Positions 9,101 through 17,789 of a DNA stretch of 64,000 nt are shown in pieces (the first letter of the stretch is position 1; every line of letters begins with the position of its first letter). The notes below the pieces were generated by a model. It searched no databases and had not been told where the DNA came from. It saw nothing but the letters and a program-made list of their open reading frames with translations. A program made the translations under genes and the position numbers. Source of the stretch: UBA4292 sp002395865 (GTDB taxonomy: Bacteria > Bacillota > Clostridia > Lachnospirales > Lachnospiraceae); NCBI GenBank assembly GCA_946533395.1, contig CAMNBU010000002.1, positions 41,036 through 105,035 on the forward strand, read 5' to 3'.

Positions 9101-10837
9101 TCAGTTCTCCCCCTCCTCTAAAGCTCCGAATTTGCACAGCTGAGAACATACACCGCAGCCCACGCAGAGCGTAGTATCGATGCAGGCCTTGCCGTCCTTC
9201 ATGCTTATGGCAGGGCACCCTATCCTCATGCATGACTTGCAGCCTATGCACTTCTCCCTGTTGCACTTAAGAGGCGCCTTGTGCTTCACATACTTGAGAA
9301 GCGCGCACGGTCTTCTGGAAATGATCACGGAAGGTCCCTGTGCGGCGAGCTCCTCCTTGATGGCTGCGTCGCACTGAGCCAGATCGTAGGGGTCGATGAC
9401 CCTAACTCTCTCAAAGCCCATCGCGCGGCAAAGCGCCTCAAGGTCGATCTTGCCTGCCGGGTCACCCTTTATGTTGTAGCCGGTCGTAGGGTTCTGCTGA
9501 TGTCCCGTCATACCGGTTATTGAGTTGTCGAGTATGATGACCACGGAATTGCTCTGGTTGTAGGCGATATTCGCAAGACCCGTCATACCCGAATGCATGA
9601 AGGTCGAATCGCCGATGACAGCTACCGTCTTCTTCTCCGATGCCTCTCCGAGAGCCTTGTTGAAGCCGTGGATGGCGCTTACGGATGCGCCCATGCACAG
9701 AGTCATATCCATGGCTGAAAGCGGAGCCACCGCTCCGAGCGTGTAGCAGCCTATATCGCCGAGCACCGTGCACCTGTTCTTTGAAAGTGTGAAGAAAAGT
9801 CCTCTGTGAGGGCAGCCTGCGCACATTACAGGAGGCCTCGCGGGGATATTTTCATCAAGCGACTTATGCTCCGAAACCTTCACCCCGAGCTTCTGCGCAA
9901 TGAGATTCTGTGAGAACTCTCCGCAGATGGGGAACACATCCTTGCCGCTCACTGTAAGGCCGAGCGCCCTGCAGTGATTCTCTATGATGGGATCGAGTTC
10001 CTCTATGATGACGAGCTTCTCTACCTGCGCCGCAAAATCCAGTATGAGCTTGTCGGGCAGAGGGTTCAGCATGCCGAGCTTAAGGATGGACGCGTTCTCA
10101 CCGAACACCTCCTTGGCATACTGATAGCTCGTGGAGTGAGTGATGATACCAAGCTTTCTGTCGCCCCATTCAACGCGGTTGAACGCGCAGTCATTGGCCA
10201 GTTCGGTAAGCCTTCTCGTCCTCTCCTCCACGAAGGGGTGACGCCTGATGGCATTGCCGGGCATCATGACATATTTGCCTATGTTCTTCTCATAGGTCTT
10301 TACGGGAGGCAGAACTCTCTCGGAAGTATCGACTACCGACTGCGAGTGCGCCACTCTCGTGCACATCTTGATAATGACGGGAGTATCATACTCCTCCGAG
10401 AGCTCGTAGGCTCTCTTCACGAAATCTATCGCCTCAGCGGAATCTGAGGGTTCGAGCAGCGGTACCTTCGCAGCTATCGCGTGATGGCGGCTGTCCTGCT
10501 CATTCTGTGACGAATGCATGCCCGCATCGTCGGCAACGCAGATGATCATACCTGCGTTGACACCTGTGTAGCTTGCCGTGTAGAGGGGATCCGCAGCGAC
10601 ATTCAGACCCACGTGCTTCATGCCGCAGAAGGATCTTTTGCCTGCCAGAGAAGCGCCGAAAGCCACCTCCATGGCCACCTTCTCGTTCGGAGCCCACTCG
10701 CAGTATATCTCCTCGAATTTTGCCGCCTCCTCGGTTACCTCCGTACTGGGAGTACCGGGATAGCTGGATACGACGCTGCAGCCGCTCTCGTAGAGTCCCC
10801 TCGCAAACGCCTTGTTTCCCAACATCAATTGTTTCAT
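9101..10837 (-). CDS. iorA: Indolepyruvate:ferredoxin oxidoreductase, alpha subunit
   Basis: A 578-residue thiamine diphosphate enzyme. The N-terminal pyrimidine-binding domain shows SSYPGTPSTEVTEE near residue 25. The diphosphate-binding part carries GDIGCYTLG near 355 and an SVVIILDNSITGMTGHQQNP-like region near 430. Two 4Fe-4S motifs lie at the C-terminus (CIGCKSCMRIGCP, and CVGCGVCSQLC near 560). The start has GAGGTCTGG upstream. A 165-bp mobile element lies 34 bases ahead of the ATG, between the gene and its likely promoter. Confidence 0.96.
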   Translation of the reverse strand: MKQLMLGNKAFARGLYESGCSVVSSYPGTPSTEVTEEAAKFEEIYCEWAPNEKVAMEVAFGASLAGKRSFCGMKHVGLNVAADPLYTASYTGVNAGMIICVADDAGMHSSQNEQDSRHHAIAAKVPLLEPSDSAEAIDFVKRAYELSEEYDTPVIIKMCTRVAHSQSVVDTSERVLPPVKTYEKNIGKYVMMPGNAIRRHPFVEERTRRLTELANDCAFNRVEWGDRKLGIITHSTSYQYAKEVFGENASILKLGMLNPLPDKLILDFAAQVEKLVIIEELDPIIENHCRALGLTVSGKDVFPICGEFSQNLIAQKLGVKVSEHKSLDENIPARPPVMCAGCPHRGLFFTLSKNRCTVLGDIGCYTLGAVAPLSAMDMTLCMGASVSAIHGFNKALGEASEKKTVAVIGDSTFMHSGMTGLANIAYNQSNSVVIILDNSITGMTGHQQNPTTGYNIKGDPAGKIDLEALCRAMGFERVRVIDPYDLAQCDAAIKEELAAQGPSVIISRRPCALLKYVKHKAPLKCNREKCIGCKSCMRIGCPAISMKDGKACIDTTLCVGCGVCSQLCKFGALEEGEN

Positions 10838-10870
10838 AAAATTACCAGACCTCTGTGTGTGTTATTTTAA

Positions 10871-11035
10871 GTAACTATTCAGAACCATGCAGGAATGACC
10901 AGACGAGTCATGCCCCGCATGAACTCGGATGGTTATTTCTGCGTGGTTCTAATAGCAGACGTCCGTCACATGAGCAAAAACCGATGCCTTTGGCAGAGGT
11001 TTTGCGAATGGGATGGGCGGGTGCTGAATAGTTAC
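10871..11035. mobile_element. MITE-like element, copy 1, with 8-bp target duplication
   Basis: The ends are a 12-bp perfect inverted repeat, GTAACTATTCAG / CTGAATAGTTAC, extending to 16 bp with one mismatch. TATTTTAA flanks both sides exactly (10863-10870 and 11036-11043), an 8-bp target site duplication. GTAA ends plus 8-bp duplications are the pattern of IS66-family elements (family knowledge), so this may be moved by an IS66-type transposase in trans. No transposase is encoded inside. A 70-nt hairpin (10881-10950) and a 32-nt hairpin (10974-11005) fill most of it. A second copy lies inverted at 31604-31767. Confidence 0.9.
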
Positions 11036-11057
11036 TATTTTAATACGCTAAAGCATT

Positions 11058-11086
11058 ATGATACCATCTATTGCGCATTCTGTAAA
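11058..11086 (-). promoter_or_regulatory. Probable sigma-A promoter for iorAB
   Basis: On the minus strand TTTACA (11086-11081), a 17-base spacer and TATCAT (11063-11058). It overlaps the last codons of the upstream solute-binding-like gene. Transcription would start near 11051, placing the whole mobile element inside the iorA leader. Confidence 0.5.
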
Positions 11087-12759
11087 CTGTTTTTTAATTC
11101 CTCCAGGCTCTTCCTGCACTCATCCAGGCATGGCAGGTAACCGGTACCGTTCGCCGCGTTCTTAAGGGATCTCCAGTACTTTTCAAACTCCTGCCCGTCA
11201 GCCGCAAATATACAGCTCCACGAAAGCTGGTTGATGGATGAATTGACCGGATTTCTTCTCTGTGTGGGGACCTTGTTCATGTCGAACTCGACAACAGGCA
11301 GGTCTGATACGGTCGAACCGGTCCCGGAGATCATCATGGCCTCGGGCGAGTATGCTCCTGTATCTTCATACCACGCAAGCTGAGTCCCGTCGGCATTTTC
11401 AAGTATATGGCTCCTCCATGTGCTCACATCAAAGCTCTCGCTTGCTCCTACGCGAACGAGGCTGCTCTTTGCATATGCGCTCTCAAAAGGCACATGTCCT
11501 TCCCTGAAAGTACCCGTGTACTGCGGAAGCTCCTCGTTCGCATCCTCGAGCACCGCGTATCCGGCCTCGGTCATATACAGCCAGCCGTCCTCCTCGTACC
11601 AACAGACTCCCTCGGGACCGTACATGCAGGTCAGCGCCCCGCGGTATCCGGTGAGCCACTCGTAAAACGCTTTGGCCTGTTCGGATGCTTCATCCGAAAC
11701 TCTCCACGGGGCAGCCTCTTCGTTACTCAGAGCCGCTATATAGCTCTTCTGGCCCGGAACAGGCAGCGGAAGACACGCCATACCGCTCTCCCCTCCCAGA
11801 AGCTCATTGAAATATCTCGCGTCCTCCGATGAGAAGGTTGCCAGGCTCTTGCCTCCGGCCAGCTTTGCTCTGGCCTCCTCCATGGTCTGATTCTTGCTGT
11901 CGGGGTCTAACAGCCCCATGCTGTTCATGCTCCACAGATATACGAGTGCCATCTTGAAGGGGCCGCCGTCATCGAGAATGCTCTCGAGCTCACCGGTTTC
12001 GGGGTTGTACAGGCCATAGCCGTACCGCCTCATACCGGAAGTCATCTCTATCAGGTAATCGACGCAAAGAGGAATGCATCCCTCCGCATCGTTTCCGAGC
12101 GATATTCCGTACGGTCTTCCATCCTCGGGGAACAGCTGCCTCATGGCGGCCAGAGCGGAGAAATAGTCATCTATCGATCCGACGCTGATGCCCTCCATGG
12201 CATCGAGCAGATCATAACGTATGTAGAAGCCGCTCCTCACGGAAGCCGGATCTGCGGAGCCTTCGACTATCATGGGCGAGCCCGCCACTATATCGGCCGA
12301 CTCGGCGTCGCCGACATACGCGAGCTGTATACCGAACTCCTCCGCCGCATATTCCGCGAACCATCCGGACTGGGTCTCATCCTTCGCTCCGGGATAATAC
12401 ATTTTCACAACAGTGTATTCGGGTCCCTCCTCAGTGGTCGTCTCCTCCTCAGTGGTCGTCTCCTGCTCAGCAGTCTCGCTGAGCGCATCCTCACTCGTTC
12501 CATCCTGCGAACTGCCTTCATCGGCAGTGGCGGAATCATCCTCTGTCAGTGTGATGACCGGTACATGCGTCTGCCTCTCGGCACTGGTAATGACCTGCTT
12601 CGAGCCGTCCTTGGGAGGCGCCGTCACTGTCGTGACGCTCTTGTCCTCTTCCTTTTTCTTATTCGAGATATTCAGATAAACGATCGCGCCTATAAAAAGG
12701 CCCGCTATCAATACGACCGTAAGGATATATGAAAATATCCTGATGCCTTTCTTCCCCAT
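11068..12759 (-). CDS. Membrane-anchored extracellular solute-binding-like protein
   Basis: A 563-residue protein with one N-terminal membrane helix (residues 9-30, no lipobox cysteine). A Thr/Glu-rich linker follows to about residue 110 (TEEETTTEEG). The remaining 450 residues resemble family 1 solute-binding proteins (MRRYGYGLYNPETGELESI, GGKSLATFSSEDARYFNELL). No permease or ATPase gene adjoins it, so transport is not supported by context. A sensory or scavenging role on the cell surface is possible. The start has GTGGAG upstream. Confidence 0.6.
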   Translation of the reverse strand: MGKKGIRIFSYILTVVLIAGLFIGAIVYLNISNKKKEEDKSVTTVTAPPKDGSKQVITSAERQTHVPVITLTEDDSATADEGSSQDGTSEDALSETAEQETTTEEETTTEEGPEYTVVKMYYPGAKDETQSGWFAEYAAEEFGIQLAYVGDAESADIVAGSPMIVEGSADPASVRSGFYIRYDLLDAMEGISVGSIDDYFSALAAMRQLFPEDGRPYGISLGNDAEGCIPLCVDYLIEMTSGMRRYGYGLYNPETGELESILDDGGPFKMALVYLWSMNSMGLLDPDSKNQTMEEARAKLAGGKSLATFSSEDARYFNELLGGESGMACLPLPVPGQKSYIAALSNEEAAPWRVSDEASEQAKAFYEWLTGYRGALTCMYGPEGVCWYEEDGWLYMTEAGYAVLEDANEELPQYTGTFREGHVPFESAYAKSSLVRVGASESFDVSTWRSHILENADGTQLAWYEDTGAYSPEAMMISGTGSTVSDLPVVEFDMNKVPTQRRNPVNSSINQLSWSCIFAADGQEFEKYWRSLKNAANGTGYLPCLDECRKSLEELKNSLQNAQ

Positions 12760-12875
12760 AATGATTCTCCACTATATACGATCAGTCGATCAGTTATGAT
12801 GTCCCTGCGGTCCGGACCCCCGTTACATACGCCGGGACCTGCAAGCATTATAGTTTATGTTCAGCCGCGTGTAAA
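12760..12875. other. Intergenic region with GC-rich hairpin upstream of the solute-binding-like gene
   Basis: Holds an imperfect hairpin with outer stem GTCCC (12801-12805) / GGGAC (12834-12838) and an inner TCCGGA palindrome. A CGATCAGTCGATCAG repeat lies closer to the downstream start. No T-run follows on the minus strand, so it does not look like a plain terminator of queA. It may be a leader structure of the downstream gene. Confidence 0.3.
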
Positions 12876-13898
12876 CTACTTTATGAACATGGCGTCGCCG
12901 AAGCTGAAGAAGCGGTAGCGCTTCTCAACAGCCTCCCTGTAGGCCGCCAGAACATGCTCACGCCCCGCGAGCGCACTCACAAGCATTATCAGTGTGGACT
13001 GAGGAAGATGGAAATTCGTTATGAGTGCGTCTACCATCTTAAACTCGTAGCCCGGATAGATGAAAATGTCCGTCCAGCCGCTCTTCGGCGCTATCCTTCC
13101 GTTTTCCGCCGCGGACTCCAGCGTTCTGCAGCTCGTGGTACCGACAGAGATCACACGGTGGCCGCTCTCCTTCGCCTTGTTTATCTTCTGTGTGGCATCC
13201 TCCCCTATCATGTAGAATTCGGAGTGCATGTGATGATCCTCTATCCTTTCGGCCTTGACCGGTCTGAATGTACCGAGTCCCACATGCAGCGTCACTCTCG
13301 CGATATCCACGCCCTTATCCTCTATCTTCTTCAAAAGCTCCTGAGTAAAATGCAGTCCGGCCGTAGGCGCGGCAGCACTTCCCTCATACTTGGCGTAGAC
13401 CGTCTGGTAGCGGCTCTTGTCGGCAAGCTTGTGTGTTATATACGGAGGCAGAGGCATCTCGCCGAGCTTATCGAGTATCTCCTCGAATATTCCGTCGAAG
13501 ATGAAACGCACCCTTCGGTTGCCCTCCTCGAGTATATCGAGTATCTCGGCTTTGAGAAGCCCGTCGCCGAAGCTCACCATGGTACCCGGCTTTAATTTCC
13601 TTCCCGGCTTCACCAGGGTCTCCCATTCATTTTCACCTGTACGCTTAAGAAGGAGCACCTCCACCTTCGCGCCTGTGTCCTCCTTAACACCATAGAGTCT
13701 CGCGGGAATGACCTTTGTGTCGTTTATGACCAGACAATCCCCGGGCTCCAGATAATCGATTATCTCGGTAAACACATGATGTGAGAACTCCCCCGTAGCC
13801 TTATCGAGCACCAGAAGTCTCGATGAACTTCTGTCCTCAAGCGGGTCCTGAGCTATAAGCTCCTTCGGAAGCTCATAATCATAGTCCTTTACAAGCAT
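12876..13898 (-). CDS. queA: S-adenosylmethionine:tRNA ribosyltransferase-isomerase
   Basis: A 340-residue enzyme of queuosine synthesis that transfers the ribosyl part of SAM to preQ1 in tRNA. It shows YDYELPKELIAQDPLEDR at the start, the conserved GSAAAPTAGLHFT near residue 175 and THVGLGTFRPV-type LHVGLGTFRPV near 205. GTTSCRTLESA follows near 255 and ITNFHLPQSTLIMLV near 295. The length is normal for the family. AGGAGAAGATATAAA precedes the ATG. Confidence 0.97.
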   Translation of the reverse strand: MLVKDYDYELPKELIAQDPLEDRSSSRLLVLDKATGEFSHHVFTEIIDYLEPGDCLVINDTKVIPARLYGVKEDTGAKVEVLLLKRTGENEWETLVKPGRKLKPGTMVSFGDGLLKAEILDILEEGNRRVRFIFDGIFEEILDKLGEMPLPPYITHKLADKSRYQTVYAKYEGSAAAPTAGLHFTQELLKKIEDKGVDIARVTLHVGLGTFRPVKAERIEDHHMHSEFYMIGEDATQKINKAKESGHRVISVGTTSCRTLESAAENGRIAPKSGWTDIFIYPGYEFKMVDALITNFHLPQSTLIMLVSALAGREHVLAAYREAVEKRYRFFSFGDAMFIK

Positions 13899-13924
13899 TT
13901 TATATCTTCTCCTGTTAAATCAAT

Positions 13925-16537
13925 CTAAATGTATCCGCAAATATATTTAAATATAAATTTTTCAAACACGTTCCTGCCGGTATACACCTCTCTCAGGAAC
14001 CTGTTGTACACTCTTTTGACCTGCTTCTTGTCCTCGGACGGCAGCTTCCCCTCCGAGAACATAGCCTTCTTTGAAATCGCCAGAAAACTCTCCCAAGCCT
14101 TCGACCTGACTGTGGAATAGTGCTCTGCCAGCTCGTCCGGCCTGCTCCAGTCATCCACGGGGAACGCGAAGCTCGACGAGATCCTTTCGACCCTCTCGAA
14201 CATACTTATCACGGCCACCCTGTTGTTTCTGCCGGATACCAGCTTTTTGAATGCCCTCAGCCTCAGATATCTGTTAAGCATCAGCAGGAAATAGAGGAAT
14301 GCCACGCAAAACAGAACCATAAGTATTCTGAAAGCGACCATCAGCACGGGTCCGAAGCCGTTGTCGTCACCGTCGTATATCACATTGTCGGCTGACGCGG
14401 ACGCAGTCTCTGTCGCGGAAGTACCGCCCTTACCGGTAGAGTTCTCCTTTGAACCGGGGTCGGCCTCCGTCCCTTCATCGGCCGTGGTGAGAACGGGTTT
14501 CGTCTTTTTCGTCGACGATTCGGAAGGATCATCGCTGCCCGCATCCTCTGTGGATCTCTCGACGCTTGTGGTCTCCTCCTGTGTCGTGGTTTCCTCCTTC
14601 GTGGTGGTCTCCGCAGCCGTCGTCTCGGTACTGTTACCGTTCTGTCCCCTCTGATTGATATCAGGTGTATAGCCGCCCGGCTCATTGTGATAGCCCGGTG
14701 TCACCTCGACGGGTATCCAGCCGAAGCCCGAAAGGTATATCTCAGGCCAGGCGTGAGCGTACGTGTCGGTGACCTCCACAGTCTCACCGGCCTTCGCGGG
14801 ACTCACGATATATCCCTGAACGAATCTTGCGGGGATACCCATGCTTCTGAACATGATCACCGCCGCCGAAGCGAAATGAGTGCAGTATCCGCCGTCGCTG
14901 TCATACAGAAAGTATTCTATCGTGTCCATGCCCGCAGGTGTGGTCGCGGGAGACAGCGTATAGTTCTTCAGAGACAGTCTGGACCTTACGAATCTGACAC
15001 AGGCAAGCACGTCCTTGAGCTTATATCTGCTGTACTCTTCCTTGATCTTGGAACATGAATCGGGTATATCAAGGTAATTCGCATTAACGAAGCCTTCGTA
15101 GGCCTTCTCCAAGAGATATGCGTCGGTATTTTCGGTGGTAAAGGCTTTTATTAAGGTCTGCGCATTCAGAGCGCTGTCCACTATATCGGCAGGCAGGGAC
15201 TGTGCCGAGCCGCCGTTCATATTGAAAGAGTAGAAGCTGTAATAGTTCTCCTTCTGTTCTCCTCTTCTCGTGACGTATGCCAGATCGTTTATGATGCCGT
15301 CATCGTCGCTCGTGAGCCCCAAATAGGGTATACATACATATTTGCTGTCTGTGGATCCCGCCGAAGGCAGCTCCACCTTCACCGTGGACACATAGATCCC
15401 GGGCAGCCTGAATGCGCCGTTTTGTCTGTTATACTCGTTTATACGGTTATATGTGACGGAAAGGATATCTCCAGCAGCATACCCACTCAACATATCATAT
15501 TCGGGTGCGGAATACGCCGTTTCCGGGAGCTCGTTCCATTTTCCGTTCTCGTAGACGGAACCCACATATCCCTTCAGATATGTAAATCCGTTCTGATCAT
15601 CGTTGAATTCCACCTTTAGGTGCACATCGTTGTTGAACTTGATGGTTCCGCCCCGGCTCAGATCTCCTCCGTTGATACCGCCGGCGCTGTAACCGCCTTT
15701 CAGCTGCGAGAACAATTCGGATACCGATGAATTGTAGACGATGCTCCTTATCGGGCTCAGCTTCTCCTCTATCGGAGGATAAAACAGCCCGTAGCCCGCA
15801 AATGCGCACACGGTCAGAAGCAGCGATGATGTTATGATGGCTCTGGCCCTCATGCCGGTCCCGGCCTCGGAATCTATCTTCACATCATACCGCGCTCCCG
15901 AATACATGACGAGCTGCCTGGCGCTCACCAAAGCCATTACAGGTATTATGGCCAGAAGCAGGTACGCTATATCGGGCATGCTGCCGCACAAAAACATGCC
16001 GAGCAGATAGAGAAGAAGTATGCCTATGACAGGCTTCATTGTCTTCTCGAGCGCGGTAAATACCGAAGCCACCCCGCACATCGGAAAAAGCAGCATAATG
16101 AGAGCCAGATTTCCCTCCGACTCCCCGAAATACATCTCCTGATAGGTGTTTATGTTCAGGCCGTAATATGAATTATAGCCTATACCTATTCTGGAGACGA
16201 TATAGTGCGCGCTGTAGGCAAATCGGGACACCAGTACAAGACAGATGGTGACGAATATGCTTGCCAGTGCGTATTTCGCGTAGATATTTCCGCGAACCAC
16301 CACATAGAACGATGTGCATATGGCGCAGACGGCTATAAATACCACAAGGTCGCTGCATTCAAAGAAAAAAGCGCGCGAAAAACAAAGATGCACTCCGAAC
16401 ACCGAGAGCACCACACAGATCAGGTTGAGAATATGATCAAAGGTATTCAGTTTTGAAGAGCCGTGTCCGCCTCCGCGGACAAACAGGCTTATGGGGCCGA
16501 GGCCGTATTCCTCTGGCGACACCGCCGTCTTCTTCAC
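13925..16537 (-). CDS. Transglutaminase-like membrane protein (TgpA/DUF4129-type)
   Basis: An 870-residue protein. The N-terminal half has about six membrane helices (to about residue 260). An extracellular transglutaminase core follows: catalytic Cys in GGYCTHFASAAVIMF near residue 555 and His in TYAHAWPEIY near 605. Next come a Thr/Glu/Ser-rich linker, one more helix near 730 and a cytoplasmic tail. GTG at 16537 is preferred because TTGGAGGTAAAC precedes it. It follows DUF58 and MoxR genes; this trio is a common bacterial unit in which the AAA ATPase is thought to act with DUF58 and the transglutaminase (known association). Confidence 0.85.
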   Translation of the reverse strand: MKKTAVSPEEYGLGPISLFVRGGGHGSSKLNTFDHILNLICVVLSVFGVHLCFSRAFFFECSDLVVFIAVCAICTSFYVVVRGNIYAKYALASIFVTICLVLVSRFAYSAHYIVSRIGIGYNSYYGLNINTYQEMYFGESEGNLALIMLLFPMCGVASVFTALEKTMKPVIGILLLYLLGMFLCGSMPDIAYLLLAIIPVMALVSARQLVMYSGARYDVKIDSEAGTGMRARAIITSSLLLTVCAFAGYGLFYPPIEEKLSPIRSIVYNSSVSELFSQLKGGYSAGGINGGDLSRGGTIKFNNDVHLKVEFNDDQNGFTYLKGYVGSVYENGKWNELPETAYSAPEYDMLSGYAAGDILSVTYNRINEYNRQNGAFRLPGIYVSTVKVELPSAGSTDSKYVCIPYLGLTSDDDGIINDLAYVTRRGEQKENYYSFYSFNMNGGSAQSLPADIVDSALNAQTLIKAFTTENTDAYLLEKAYEGFVNANYLDIPDSCSKIKEEYSRYKLKDVLACVRFVRSRLSLKNYTLSPATTPAGMDTIEYFLYDSDGGYCTHFASAAVIMFRSMGIPARFVQGYIVSPAKAGETVEVTDTYAHAWPEIYLSGFGWIPVEVTPGYHNEPGGYTPDINQRGQNGNSTETTAAETTTKEETTTQEETTSVERSTEDAGSDDPSESSTKKTKPVLTTADEGTEADPGSKENSTGKGGTSATETASASADNVIYDGDDNGFGPVLMVAFRILMVLFCVAFLYFLLMLNRYLRLRAFKKLVSGRNNRVAVISMFERVERISSSFAFPVDDWSRPDELAEHYSTVRSKAWESFLAISKKAMFSEGKLPSEDKKQVKRVYNRFLREVYTGRNVFEKFIFKYICGYI

Positions 16538-16594
16538 GTTTACCTCCAACAAAGCGATCCGGCCGATCCGAGGGCAATATATGCCGCATCTCTT

Positions 16595-17782
16595 CTACCG
16601 TATCGTAAACACAAAATCCTTCAAAGATCCCGCCACATCCTCGCAGTCGATCATGACTGTGCCTGAGCCGGCCTTCTCATCCGACTTACCGGTAAAAAAC
16701 ACATACCCCGTCATGCCTGCCAAGGCCTGTTCCTGTCCCGGGATGAGCTTATATCTGCTGCTTATAAAACATATCTGCCTGAAGCCGGCTGACGCGTTCA
16801 ATCCGTCAAACAGTATCTCCGGATCGTACGGAGCAGACTTGATATTCAGCAGTTTCGACATGCCCTCCGCTATGTCATCGCTGCTCTCGACGTGGAGCCG
16901 TCTTGGCTCGGCATCGAAGTACTCTATTATGAGCGAGTTGCCCGTATTTACCGCCGCCTGCGCAAGAGACGCCGCAGTCGTGAGCATGGCCGAAAACTCC
17001 GCCTGTGAGTCACAGCATATATCGATCACTATGGCTGTGGTATCTATGACAGGCATGGAGTAATCCTTTATCATGACCTTTCCTGTCCTGGCAGTCATCT
17101 TCCAGTTCGCGTGGCTGAGCGCGTCTCCCGGAACGTACTCTCTGGTGCGGAATATCTCACCGGGATCGTCGCCGGGGCGGTCCTCGTAATACCTTCTCTG
17201 TACCGTGTCCTTGCCGAAGACATCCGCGTTCTCCTCCGGTATGATACCGGTGTTTATGTGCGCCGAGCGGTCAATGGTATTGATGTCCAGAAGCTTCGGA
17301 AGGACTCTTATATCATGTGACTCCTTCGCGAATTTAAGCTTCGCAAAGAAAAGTCCAAGCGGGTCGAATATCCCTGCATGCTCAGCAGTTACCTTAAGAA
17401 CACCGCAGCAGTCCGGATAGATCTCCGCCCTGAAGCTCTCCGAGGTAAAGGGCGGCACCGAAAAGGGCACGTCCACCCTGCTGCTCTCCTTCGCCTGCGA
17501 ATAGTGGAACTTAAGCCTCACCCTTCCGCTTATAACAGGCAACAGTCCGGAATTCTTTATCCTAAAGCATACCGGCACCGTGTCTCCGGCTACAACAGCC
17601 TCCGGCAGCTGCTCAGTTTTGATCTTCACCGCCATTTTCTGAAGCAGCGTCACGACTGTAATAACAGGCACCAGCATAAGAAGAATAGCCACCATGATCG
17701 TCGGTGACGCTTCAAGGTAGGCTATTCCCATGTAAAACGATGCTATAAGAAGTGCAATGTAAATAAGTATTCTACGCAGCAT
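16595..17782 (-). CDS. DUF58 domain protein
   Basis: A 395-residue protein with two N-terminal hydrophobic helices (residues 4-45), a beta-rich middle and the DUF58 core REYVPGDALSHANWKMTARTG near residue 215. A von Willebrand A-like part follows (TTAIVIDICCDSQAEF). AGGAGCGTT precedes the ATG, eight bases after the MoxR gene. It probably works with MoxR and the transglutaminase in envelope processes (inference from family context). Confidence 0.88.
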   Translation of the reverse strand: MLRRILIYIALLIASFYMGIAYLEASPTIMVAILLMLVPVITVVTLLQKMAVKIKTEQLPEAVVAGDTVPVCFRIKNSGLLPVISGRVRLKFHYSQAKESSRVDVPFSVPPFTSESFRAEIYPDCCGVLKVTAEHAGIFDPLGLFFAKLKFAKESHDIRVLPKLLDINTIDRSAHINTGIIPEENADVFGKDTVQRRYYEDRPGDDPGEIFRTREYVPGDALSHANWKMTARTGKVMIKDYSMPVIDTTAIVIDICCDSQAEFSAMLTTAASLAQAAVNTGNSLIIEYFDAEPRRLHVESSDDIAEGMSKLLNIKSAPYDPEILFDGLNASAGFRQICFISSRYKLIPGQEQALAGMTGYVFFTGKSDEKAGSGTVMIDCEDVAGSLKDFVFTIR

Positions 17783-17789
17783 AACGCTC

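Noticed and set aside
10895..11140. 81-codon plus-strand frame in the mobile element
   Set aside because: No ribosome site, and most of it is explained by the element's hairpins; the sister copy ends differently.
14361..14654. Long plus-strand frames over the transglutaminase and other GC-rich genes
   Set aside because: Shadow frames of low-complexity Thr/Glu linkers on the coding strand.
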